The translations under genes and the position numbers were made by a program. Below, one piece after another: positions 46,955 through 57,117 of a stretch of 64,000 nt of DNA. Numbering within the stretch: position 1 is the first letter of the stretch; each line of letters opens with the position of its first letter. Source of the DNA: Tethya wilhelma. Lineage: Eukaryota > Porifera > Demospongiae > Tethyida > Tethyidae. The stretch is taken from the NCBI GenBank assembly GCA_964030475.1, contig CAXIPT010000004.1:3518535-3582534 (forward strand). Direction: 5' to 3'. The notes beneath the pieces were generated by a model, which was not told the origin of the DNA, did no database searches, and saw nothing but the letters and a program-made list of their open reading frames with translations.

Positions 46955-47170
46955 CTGGAATGGCCAAATTGTGAGCAAACAAGATAGGAATGGTTGTCAG
47001 ATTGAGCAAGTTCATTCCTGTGCTACAATGTCATTGAGCTCAGAAGGGAAATGAACATAGGTGATACAGTGAAATGAACTCCTCACTCAATCTGACAACC
47101 ATTCCTATCTTGTTTGCTTACTTTTTACAATTTGGCCATTCCTATGTTTGTATTGCATTTCTATGTTTTT
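46955..47170. repeat. Hairpin element related to Z
   Basis: Arms GGAATGGCCAAATTGTGAGC and GATAGGAATGGTTGTCAGAT recur inverted at 47085-47155, around a loop of about 90 bp. Confidence 0.75.
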
Positions 47171-47296
47171 TGTACTTGTAAGAATCACTAATTGGGCTAG
47201 GTCAGTCAGGTCAGTATTGTAGTCAAAAATTCTCAACTACATAAAGGGAGCAGATCTAGCTCAGAGACTTTTCACGGTCCAGTGTCTTGTCAACTA

Positions 47297-47863
47297 TTCC
47301 CAGTACGTTAGTACTGGGTACATAGGAATGGCACGGATGGCCCATTAGTGTAATACAAATATTTATGCGAATAACTGCAAAAACATGGCACCTGGCTTGG
47401 CTCTAAAAGGCTTCTTAAGCTACTATTTTAGCTCTTTCTCTTTCTAATGAGCCCAAAAACATGGCATAAAACTGAATAACTGCAAAAACATGGCACCTGG
47501 CTTCTTAAGCTACTATTTAGCTCTTTCTCTTTCTAATGAGCCCAAAAACATGGCATAAAACTATCGCTAGAGTAACAAACTAATTTATGCGAAACCTCTA
47601 ATTTTCTTCTTCTTCTTCCTCTTTTGCCATATCTCAAAGACCATTCACTTTTAGAAGGTGATTCTTGAATAAACAAACATGCATTGGTTTCTTTGTCTTC
47701 AATCGCTTTTGCCATCGGTTTTTTTGTGTCTCTCGTTGAGTAGCCAGATACAAGGCAAAAAGCGCTTTCTCCATGCATATTGTGGCCATTAATTTCTAAA
47801 CTCATGCATTATTCGCTAGCCTAACGACCTTTTCCATATTCAAGTGCGTGTAATTTGGAATCT
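47297..47863 (+). repeat. Dispersed element X with an internal duplication
   Basis: From TTCCCAGTACGTTAGTACTG to GTGTAATTTGGAATCT. A segment of about 110 bp (GAATAACTGCAAAAACATGG...) is repeated in tandem around 47370-47565. Confidence 0.72.
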
Positions 47864-47894
47864 ATTGCAAGCACTTGCATGCAGTGCCTCAAGC

Positions 47895-48789
47895 TCTGTC
47901 CTACCCTGTTCTCTGTGTTCAGTTCCGCGGTAGGGAAGTTATCTATAGTTAACAAGACACTCATATAATTGACATAAATCACATTCAGCCTGGGGTTTCA
48001 GAGTTTCAGCTGTCTGAAAGGCATGACTGTACTGGGCTGTTGGTAAGTTCTCTCTGCTCAAGCTAAAGAATAAATTCTTTCTATATAAACAATTATTCGA
48101 AAACAAACAAATACAAAAAACACATATATAGGAATGGCCAAATCATCAAAGAAGTGAGCAAACAGGCCTTCCAAGCCAATGGATACCCCAAAAAGGTGAT
48201 TGAACCTCTCCTGAAAGAGAAGAAGAATATCCAGACTGAGAACTGAGCAGACAACACCAGACAGGATTCTGAGGAGAACACCAGAAAGAAACGAACCCTG
48301 TATCTCCCATATGTGATCATGAGGGGTGTCACTGAAAAGATCAAGAGAGCCTGCAGAGCAATCAGCAATGATTCGTACCACTTCAAAACAGTCTTCACGG
48401 CAGTTCGCACCATTTGACACATATTGACAAAGGTGAAGACCAAGACAAAAAGAAAGGGGTAGTGTACAAAATCCCTTGCTGGGATTGCGGACATGTATAT
48501 GTAGGTGAAACAAAGAGAACCCTCAAGAGAGAAATAATGGAGCACAAACAATTAAGCTGTGAAGAAGTTCAATGAAAGAAATGGAGTGGCAATACATGCA
48601 AGATCATCGTATCAATGGGGAAGATGCCACAGTGGTTGTAGTGGAACAGTCTTTCTAGAAGAGAAGAGTACAAAAGACGACAACACTCCATGAACTTAGA
48701 CTGTGGACTTTCCCTCAGCAGACTCTGGGACCCTGTCCTCCCGACTTGAATCACAACATCCAGCCTTTCCAATCACTTTATTTCTTTGT
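47895..48789. repeat. 895-bp inverted repeat, copy 2 (ends at N 48790)
   Basis: Reverse complement of 32402-33296 over exactly the same length, ending at the N. Confidence 0.9.
48070..48770 (+). mobile_element. GIY-YIG / Penelope-like retroelement fragment, broken, copy 2
   Basis: Same broken coding text as 32421-33121, here on the plus strand. The GIY-YIG-like block VYKIPCWDCGHVYVGET begins near 48457. Stops follow IQTEN and AVRTI. No intact element remains. Confidence 0.75.
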
Positions 48790-49003
48790 NGTCTTGTAGG
48801 CAGAGTTCACACAAACACAGACACACTGTTGTTTCTATTTGCTCTGACCGGCGACCTGTTCTATTTGCTCTGACCGGTGACCCAAGTTTCACTCACACAC
48901 TGTTGTTAATTGCTCTGACTTGGCCATAACCTCCATGTTTTCATAATTATCTTGTTTATTTCAGTGTACGTATGTATTATTATATTCATTGTTATTAGAG
49001 AAA

Positions 49004-49369
49004 CAGTGGCGGATCCAGAAAATTAAAATGGGGGGTTCAGAAATATTTGCGCGCAAAGCGCGCCGCAAATTTTTGAAAACCACACCCATTTTGTGTAAAC
49101 CACACCCATTCCACGTGATTTAGCTGCACGCATTTTTAAATCTTGAGCAGAGTGAGCTCGCGCTACGTAGCTACTGAGCTCTCTCTAGTGTCTTCTTAGA
49201 GGTTTTTGTGCAAGAAATTCTCTTTTTAGGCTTTGATAAAGCGTCATTCAAGATTCTAAAGTAAGTTACAAGCGGTCACTTTGCGTATAAAAGCATAATG
49301 AATAATTGAATTTCTGGGCAAAAGGGGGGTGCAGCTGACCCCCCCTTCCCCCCCCTGGATCCGCCACTG
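49004..49369. mobile_element. MITE with CAGTGGCGGATCCAG termini
   Basis: Perfect 15-bp ends CAGTGGCGGATCCAG / CTGGATCCGCCACTG, flanked by AGAAA on both sides (5-bp target duplication). 366 bp, no coding capacity. Its interior arrangement parallels the CAGGGGCGTAGCC elements, so they are probably related families. Confidence 0.88.
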
Positions 49370-49962
49370 AGAAACAGAGCACAAGACTCCAATGGACATG
49401 CTGCTTCAATATGAGCTAGTGGGACACTAGACACAAGCATGCAGTCAAGTTCTCAACAATCTTCACTGTATAGACAGAATTATTTTTTGTGTTCTTCTTG
49501 CTTGTTGTATCTGAAATGAAAATAAACATGACTGGAAAATTTTGTATCTTATTACACGTGCTCGCGGTAATATCTGCAGCGCATAATAATTTGTATTCGT
49601 GCACTTTGACCCCCACCACTTGGCCTTGCAGAAATGTATTTGCGCATGTGCAGATACTGCTTTCTTCAGTGTTTTCAGAGCCTCGAGGAAATATATGAGG
49701 TGGAGCTGAAGGTCATGCAGTGCTGTATTAGTGAACTTTGACCATTGGTCTCTGGAATGGTGTTTCAAGGTTTCGAATATTAACCTCAGATTTGTCAGAT
49801 TCCCAAGTCAAAGTTCAAGAGTTCAGCCATTTTGTATTGGAGTCAATGGGAAAAGTAGCAGCCACAAGGGTGGGCTCAGGGAAAATTCCAGAGAAAAGCA
49901 ACGGTTACTTTTTTGTGCCAAGAGACTTTCTTTACATCTCCTAAGGACAGTTCTTTTTCAAG
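49370..49962. other. No supported gene
   Basis: A 69-codon frame at 49489 has a hydrophobic start by chance and no homologous exon nearby. Nothing else is seen. Confidence 0.35.
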
Positions 49963-50419
49963 GTAAGTCGATTTTAGCCTGCATAAGCTTTCTCCCATTG
50001 ACTCTCCATATAAAATGGCTGTTCTAATAAGCGAAAGTTGGCTAAGTAAAATGAGAAATGTCCAGCGATTTCTGGCAATGGCGCATGTGCTTTAAATGCC
50101 ACATGGATATAATTAATAATGAACTCTACCTTCAAGAAGATGGTTACAATGAAGTACATGAATTTATGCTGTAAGTTTCAAAGCTTTCTAGTTTTTGTTT
50201 ATAATTATAGGCTTATTTTTGTGAAAACGAGTATCAGTACCTATCAAAAGAACGTGCTGTCAAAGCTGGCTCAACACTGTCTGGTTCTCTGGAAATGCTT
50301 TTCAAGTGAGTCAGTTAGGAAGTGCATACTAAGACACTATTGTGGCTTCCCACTAGCAAGTTATGGCTGAGGAAAGTTTCTGTGAGTTTTAGGCCTTGCA
50401 TAATCTGTCAGTGAGAGAC

Positions 50420-50629
50420 TACCGTATAGTGGGAAATTTTCGTGGGGGAAAATTTTTGCGTTTTCGTCTTGAATAGAAATTCGCGAGGAAAATTTTCGTG
50501 GATTGCGTCTCAACTATACATGACGACCACATACCTTACAAATTTCGTGGGGGAAAATTTTCGTGGAAAGCTGCCAAACCGCGAAATTCGCAAAAATTTT
50601 CCCCCACGAAAATTTCCCGCTATACGGTA
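50420..50629. mobile_element. Palindromic 210-bp MITE, copy 2
   Basis: TACCGTATAGTGGGAAATTT at one end and AAATTTCCCGCTATACGGTA at the other. Same length as 32086-32295 with the interior inverted. Confidence 0.88.
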
Positions 50630-50662
50630 TGACCAAGTTTGAAGATTTATTTTGTTTTGCTA

Positions 50663-51386
50663 CTCAGATCAGTTAAGGCAAGCTCAGAGTTCCTTAACTG
50701 AAATCGTCACACATAATGATAATTAATGCTATATCTTACAAACCGTAGCAAGTGTTACCATGGAAACATGCATGATGATAGCTATGTCTTCCCTCTACAT
50801 ATTGACTCAGTCGTCAAGGTCATGTGACCAGATAATTATGAATAATTAATAATTTTTGTAAATAATTGGGTTTACCGCTACCAAATACTGTTGCTATGGT
50901 GACCAAATTTTCAGACCATAAGCATCTTTTAGTGCGGTATCTGAATTTGGGTGGAAACGTTGCCTCCGATATATGCGCATAAAGAAATTAGCAAAAATGT
51001 TGCAAAATTTGGGTGTGCATTATATAGAAAATGGTGTTTTTGTGCTATATCTTTATGCTCATACATCAGGGACATCATTTCCACCCAGATTTGATTACTT
51101 TACTATTAAATGTTTTTGGTCCCAAAATTTGGTTGCCATAGCAACAGTATTTGGTAGCGGTAAAATGAATTATTCAAAATTTAATAATCATAATTAAGTG
51201 GCAGATTATTCATAAACTATAGGTCACATGACACTTTTAATTGTACTACCATGTAGATTAAGGATGAGATTATCATTTCATCAAGTTTCCATGGTAACAT
51301 ATGATTTAATTTAGAAGATATACCATATCACTTTTCTTAGATTTTACCTATTATTGTGCAATGAGCTTGCCTTAACTGTTCTGAGT
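50663..51386. mobile_element. Large imperfect palindromic element, about 720 bp
   Basis: Matching arms run from the ends inward: AGTTAAGGCAAGCTC (50671) with its complement at 51364; GTTACCATGGAAAC (50755) with its complement at 51286; TTACCGCTACCAAATACTGT (50871) with its complement at 51145. It inserted into element Y. No coding frame. Confidence 0.75.
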
Positions 51387-51587
51387 AGATTTTTATGATC
51401 AATTTTGTATTGTGTCTATAGGATTTGCTTACTCTGTGTTTTAACTGTTCATCTGGGGATTTAAGTATGGAATGAAAATTGAAGTCAAAATCATTATTAT
51501 TCAAAGGGTGAGGTTACATAATTTTGTAATTGTGCAAACTACAAAATGCACATTATTAATTCAAGTCAGTTAGTATGTGGCTTAACT

Positions 51588-52223
51588 TTAACGATATCCA
51601 ATCACATACAATTCAATTAGAGTGTTACCATTGTTTGCCAGTGAAATTTCAAGTAAGATTTTTCTACTCGATGTTACTGGAAGCCACATATTCTCAGTTA
51701 CAGTGTTGACTGCATTCTGATGGTATGGTTTCAGGAAAAGGTATTTTTCGTAGCGGTCATTCCCTTCTTGAGTGTAAATCTTGACAAACACTTCTAATAC
51801 ATGAAAAGCATATCCTTCTGTAGCAACTGCAAGCAAAAGAACCTCTCTTGAATCACTTGGAATGTCGAGAGGAAGAGAGTAGGAAAATGTGTCAGTTGAT
51901 GCAAGCGTTGCAGATCCAATAGCAATACGAGAAGTAGAAGTCCAAGTTATCATATCAGGACAATTGCACCATGTTTCAAGATCGGTGAATGGCACTTGTT
52001 CAAGAGTGGTTTTAATAGAGTAAAAAGGGCTCTCAGTAATTGGATGGGATTGATCTGCATTAAAATTTGCTACAATAGCTCTCACTTGATCTTTGATTTC
52101 ATTACGTGCCTCCTCCAAGTTGTCAGCAGCTACAGGACAGGATTCTCTATTGGCTGTCACAATGGGTTTTATCAGTATCACTGCTAGAATCACAACACTA
52201 AAAAATTTACAGTTAGAAGCCAT
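51588..52223 (-). CDS. Secreted family protein H (type II)
   Basis: Intact 211-residue frame starting MASNCKFFSVV, closest to B. Signal peptide ends VTA/NR; then SCPVAADN, a helical-looking charged stretch, TESPF...EQVPF, WCNC, and the conserved end with VKIYTQEG, TENMWLP and VIGYR. A small in-frame deletion directly before the W-C-x-C motif removes the INIS sequon that B, D and F have. The variable loop is short (ATEGYAFHVLEV). About 160 bp of 3' flank matches B. Confidence 0.88.
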   Translation of the reverse strand: MASNCKFFSVVILAVILIKPIVTANRESCPVAADNLEEARNEIKDQVRAIVANFNADQSHPITESPFYSIKTTLEQVPFTDLETWCNCPDMITWTSTSRIAIGSATLASTDTFSYSLPLDIPSDSREVLLLAVATEGYAFHVLEVFVKIYTQEGNDRYEKYLFLKPYHQNAVNTVTENMWLPVTSSRKILLEISLANNGNTLIELYVIGYR

Positions 52224-52295
52224 GTTGCTCAGGCACTCGTGGTTTGAAGCATATCTGTTTTACATACTGCTCAAGTAACAATTATTGCAAGCTAT

Positions 52296-52341
52296 GCATA
52301 TACCGCAGGATGTGGTAGCTGTTTGATTTAACAGGAGTATA
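52296..52341 (-). promoter_or_regulatory. Shared family promoter module, gene H
   Basis: On the minus strand: ATACTCCTGTTAAATCAAAC, then AGCTACCACATCCTGCGG, then TATATGCATAGC, about 75 bases before the ATG. Confidence 0.65.
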
Positions 52342-52390
52342 ATTATGTTGACCATCTTTCAAAAAATGCATTAAAGGAATATTTTCATCA

Positions 52391-53579
52391 ATGGCAGATA
52401 TTCATTACTTGTAGTTCGTTAAATTAGAATTACGGTATGGAGGGCAAGTGTGCTCATTAGCGTATTCATTAGTATTGCTGCAGTACATTAGCAATGAACA
52501 CAGAAGCCCTGAAACTTCAGGAAATCGTGGGCGAGCTAAGCTGCATCAGGAAGACATTTACAGAAGAGGTGTGGGAGGGTCTAGCTGAGCCATGCCCATC
52601 ATTCCAGCTGCCGTGCCACGTGTGGATCTTGCATTTGAAGTAGGGATGAATATCCAGCTATTTTGGCTCTAAACCTTAACTTCTTGCAAGTAATAATCAA
52701 ATTTTCACATTATTGGGTGTAATGCTACCTATTGTTGTTGGTTTAGTTGCTTTTTAAACAACTTATATGAAGAAAATAAAAGCTAAACTCTGAGAACAGT
52801 AAAATTAACATGACCATGACGATATCTGGTAAGCTGTCCTGCCCAGCCAGACAGAAAGAAGTTTGCAGTTATGGTTGGTATTCAGCACTATCAGTATAAG
52901 TTAGGCAATGTAATAAATTGCTTTAACTATTGTGTACCATCCTGCAGAAGCCAAAAATATGTGTATCTTTCACACATGAACATAATGTGATATGTTTGCA
53001 GTTTCACCACCATGTATGATGCAATAACACACACACAGTACAAACCAACAAGTAGCTCAGAGTGGAGGACTATTCACAGACATGGATTTATTGAGCAATA
53101 GTCCAAAAGCTAACAAATAGCTCAGTGCTTGACAATGCAGAGTACATTGTATCCAATATTTCACTTGATCTCTTCGGCTGCCCGATGTTAGCTGGTACAC
53201 AGTAGATACTTGCTCTGTAGGATGTACATAAGTGACAGTTTAATGTAACAAAAGTTTTCACAAGCTGCTGGTTGTTCTCTCAAAGTTCTTGGCAGATCAC
53301 ACAGTAAAAGAAGTCATACATGAAGCCTCCAGAGCATGTCAGAATCACCGCAAGTGTTCTTGATAAGAGCTGCTGTAGCTTGATCTATGGTTATGGAGTA
53401 GTTGTACAAACAGTAGTTTCCTTGATCCTTCACCAAAGCGACTTTTAGGAAGCCTTCTTCTTGGTACTCCACGTGTTACTTGTAGTACTTTATGATACAC
53501 GTAGGTATTCTAAATAACGCACTTGCCCTCCCAGCCGTATATCTAATTTAACGAAGTACAAGTAATGAATATCTGCCAT
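52391..53579. mobile_element. DNA transposon with 65-bp inverted ends upstream of gene H
   Basis: Ends ATGGCAGATATTCATTACTT...TTCGTTAAATTAGA and complement, then GAGGGCAAGTG just inside; about 1.19 kb. No transposase frame is seen, so it is non-autonomous. It splits a flank that is continuous in B's displaced sequence at 18800-19030. Confidence 0.82.
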
Positions 53580-54225
53580 TATAATAATAATGATTTTATT
53601 AACTTTGGAAGATTGGAATACCATTAATGCTGTATGATTTTGTCACAAAAATGTATATATATTCTGTTAAGTATAAATACTATAAACAGCAAGGCTGCTA
53701 GGCTTTCACGAACTTCACTAGTGCATGCCAGAAAATTGTGCATGTATATAATTTTGGGAATCACAATCTATAGCTATTATTATGATGAAGCATTTTAAAG
53801 TTTTTGTAGGGAAAATATAATGGTCCTATCACACTATTATGCCATGAAAATTTGAAGCTATACAGAAAGATCATCTATAAAATTAAAGGAGGCTATAGAT
53901 CATAAACTAAATACCTATATTAGCCTGGTTCCCAGGCTCTCTCCCTGTGAATATTACCCACTGAATAAATAATAGGTAAGTGGAAACCTGGTAAGTGAAA
54001 TTGCATGAATGACGTTGCCTGTAGAGAGACCATAAGAGATTTTGGATGTTTTTTTTTTGTTTTTTTTTTTTGTTTTTTTTTTGAGCATACTGATTTTGTA
54101 TGCACTACTTCATTCACATGATTTCACATATCAGGCTCTCTCGAATCCTTTATTCCTAAATTATTTCACTTACCAACAATTTTTCAGTGTAATATTCACA
54201 GGGAGAAAGTCTGTGCCTATATCCT
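53580..54225. other. Displaced upstream flank of gene H
   Basis: 53590-53775 matches 18840-19030. A poly-T interrupted tract lies at 54050-54080. TTCCCAGGCTCTCTCCCTGTG near 53930 recurs inverted at 54195-54215, bounding a small repeat. No gene is seen. Confidence 0.5.
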
Positions 54226-54730
54226 TATCACACGTACGGTGGCCTATATCCTTATCACACGTATGGTACTACGTATAGTAGCAATGGGCTGAGTGTCCCA
54301 TAGACACAATACAAAATGTTGGTCACTATAAAAATCTAGTCAAACCTTCGAAGTTGCTTAGAGGCTCTCAATGACAGATGTTACCAACTGTATGCCAGGC
54401 CTAAAACTCTTAAGCACTCATAGGGGGAAGCCACCATAGTGCCATTTTGTTCCTCTAACTTACTTACATACTTATGTACTTCCTAACTGACTTACTTGAA
54501 AAGGATTTCCAGAGAAACAGAATGTGTTGAGCTAACTTTCACAAAGTAGGTTCTTTTCATGGGCACTACATTCCTTGATACTCGTTTTGATCATAAACAA
54601 AAACAAGTAAGCTTTGAAACTTAATGTATAAATTCATGTACTACAATGCAGCCATCTTTGAGTTAGAGTTCAAAGGTCATTATCTGTCCACATGGCATTA
54701 TGCCATGCACACATTACATAATGTGTAGAT
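54226..54730 (+). repeat. Element Y copy
   Basis: GTATGGTACTACGTATAGTAG through GCAGCCATCTTTGAG and CAAAGGTCATTATCT. It lacks the terminal hairpin. Confidence 0.7.
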
Positions 54731-55099
54731 GTTATTTATTTCTATAAATAAAAATCAGTAACAAAATTCAGTTCTGAATCAATTCAAAGCATGTACATAT
54801 AATATGACTGTACATGAACATCAAGCAGTCATGATCAATCATAATATTATGTACATGTCCTACATGCAGGCTTACAACACACATGCATTCACCAATTAAT
54901 GTAGATTGCAACCTAAATTACTTTACCTTATAGAGCAACAATTAAAAGCATGTGGAAAGATCATACTGATAATATTATGATATAAATTTCGTACTTAGAT
55001 GTGGTCCACTCTAAATTACTATCATCTACAATCATTATGTTTTGTCAGCAACAAAATAATTAATTCTTAATGGAGAATATAATTATCCTGAGAGGTACT
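54731..55099. other. No gene seen
   Basis: Partly shared with 38460-38760 (TCAATTCAAAGCATG, ACATGTGGAAAGATCAT), another dispersed duplication. Confidence 0.4.
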
Positions 55100-56130
55100 A
55101 CCCTTAAATGAACAAGTGGTAAAAATTTCCAAAAAATAGGTAGTGTAGGAATGGGTAGTGCGGTAAAAAGTATTGGAACAAGGAATGGTCTCAATTTCGG
55201 CACATGACTACTTCATTTTTACTCTTGATCCCTTATGTGGATTTTCAGTGTCTGTTGCAATGATCTGTACAATAATACCGTAGCTAGCTTATGATTATTG
55301 CATTAGTTCATACTACAGCTAATCATTTGGCTACTGAAACAATGGAGTAAAACATGACAGACAGGTATATAACTTAAACTGGACTGCCAGCCAAGAGTTG
55401 GGCATAAAAATGAAGTAGTCATGCATGTGCCGAAATTGAGACCATTCCTTGTTCCAATATACTTTTTACCGCACTGCCCATTCCTACACTACCTATTTTT
55501 TGGAAATTTTTACTACTTGTTCATTCACTTTTTTCAACACTACAGTGTGGAGACTGTAAGAAACTGGTAAGTCCCTACAAAAAGCAGTAGCAGCTACATG
55601 CACTTCAGTATGCTAGAGGAAGCTAATGCGCATGCCCATAAAATGCCACGTGCATAGATAATGAATGACCTTTGAACTCCACAAAGATGGCTAGCTGCAC
55701 TGTAGTACATGAATTTATACGTTAAGTTTCAAAGCTTTCTAGTTTTTGTCTAGGCCTATTTATGATGAAAACGAGTATCAAGGAATGTAGTACCCATGAA
55801 AAGAACTTACTTTGTGCTCTCAAAGTTGGCTCAACACATTCTGGTTCTCTGGAAATGCTTTTCAAGTAAGTCAGTTAGGAAGTACGAAAGTAAGTAAGAA
55901 GAACAAAAATGGCACTATGGTGGCTTCCCACTAGTGCTCTCTACGAGAGCTGTAGAAAGTTTTTGTGAGTTTTAAGACTTGCATGCAATTGGTATCTGTC
56001 AGTGAGAGCTTCTGAGCAACTTTGAAGGTCTAGTTTTGTTTGACTAGATTTTTATGATGGCCAACAATTTGTATTGTGTCTATGGGACAGTCGGCCCATT
56101 CCTACTATACGTACTACTGTACTATGCTTG
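55100..56130 (-). repeat. Element Y with terminal hairpin, minus orientation
   Basis: The hairpin arms are 55105-55225 and 55385-55530 (GTAGTGTAGGAATGGG and complement). The body then runs to CGTATAGTAGG at the far end, in the opposite orientation to 25360-26395. The same architecture in two places defines the full element. Confidence 0.75.
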
Positions 56131-56164
56131 ACACATGTGATTAGCGATTCTCATGGAATACCAA

Positions 56165-56400
56165 GAAAGATGTTCCTACTTGATGCACATGTTCTCAGTA
56201 ACAGTGTTGATTGTATGGATACATGTAGATAAAGGTCCTATTTAATAGTCTTTTTGAGCGAGGCCAGCATGAGTAGCTAATCCTCTTAGCAACCACAAAC
56301 AAAGTACCAAGAAAAAGGGAATTGTAAAATATGCCAGCTGTTACAGATCCAATAAAAATATGGGAAATTAGTCCAAGTCAACTCTTCTGTATCTATATAA
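56165..56400 (-). pseudogene. Decayed relic of the secreted family (type II-like)
   Basis: On the minus strand it matches the family end and middle in order: the block around AACACTGTTACTGAGAACAT (the TVTENM codons), then scattered matches, then GGACT...CCATATTTTTATTGG and ATCCAATAAAAATATGGG (plus) matching the IGSATL region. Frameshifts, stops and deletions are present, and the start and VIGYR codons are gone. It lies left of promoter-like array 6, whose units face it. Confidence 0.65.
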
Positions 56401-57117
56401 GGCCACATAAACTTAAATACTAGTTTCTCATCCTACAGGCTTCCTCTGCATCATGCGGCGGGCGGGTAATTGATTTTACTAGTTGTGGAATATCCCTGAG
56501 CTCCTCCCATACTTTAACAGGAAACCACAAACCACAAATAGACAGATTTAGCTACTGTTGATAGTTCCGAACACGAACAACCATACCATTCTTTTAGAAC
56601 TTTTGGCCCATTTCTAATCTGTAGTACTACAAACACCATATTTGCGTATGTTTTACCTACATACGCTGATAGCTAGCTAGTAGCTATATCAGACACAAAA
56701 ATCAGTTCACCAGCGTGGCTCTGACAAAAAAATGGGCTCAGAACGTGACTGTCACGTGTTAGTATATATGACCACACCCAAAATAATCTAAGTAGCCACA
56801 CCCATCAGCACTGCAAAAAAGTACAAATTCGGGGTGAAAGTTACCATGCGGGTGGGAATGAGAAACTAATAATTGAGTTTATGTGGCCTAAGTTATCTAT
56901 ATTGGTTGCCATCAGTGTGCCATTTGAGAGTAAAAATGTCTTGGGTGAGAATCTCTTGGTTTTTGCACATAGAGCCACATGTCATGATGCAGTTACTTGG
57001 GCAATTTTTGTAAAAACTAACCAGTCTCATATTAATAAAAATTTTAAAAAAGAATTTATGTATATGAAGTATGTATAAAGTGCATGCTGTAAAAACAAGG
57101 CATATAGGGTATATATA
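56401..57117. other. No gene seen
   Basis: A 65-codon frame at 56881 has no recognisable feature. Confidence 0.35.

Larger units (their letters stand above)
49963..51425 (-). repeat. Element Y copy, interrupted twice
   Basis: Pieces at about 49963-50419, 50630-50662 and 51387-51425 are consecutive parts of element Y (for example CTGTCAGTGAGAG and TTTTGTATTGTGTCTAT). They are split by the 210-bp MITE and by the large palindrome. The order gives relative ages: Y is oldest, the two insertions younger. Confidence 0.65.

Noticed and set aside
49489..49698. Short frame with a signal-peptide-like start (MTGKFCILLHVLAVISAA)
   Set aside because: It resembles the hydrophobic start of the gene at 1497 only in composition. 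No promoter, downstream exons or homologous flank were found.
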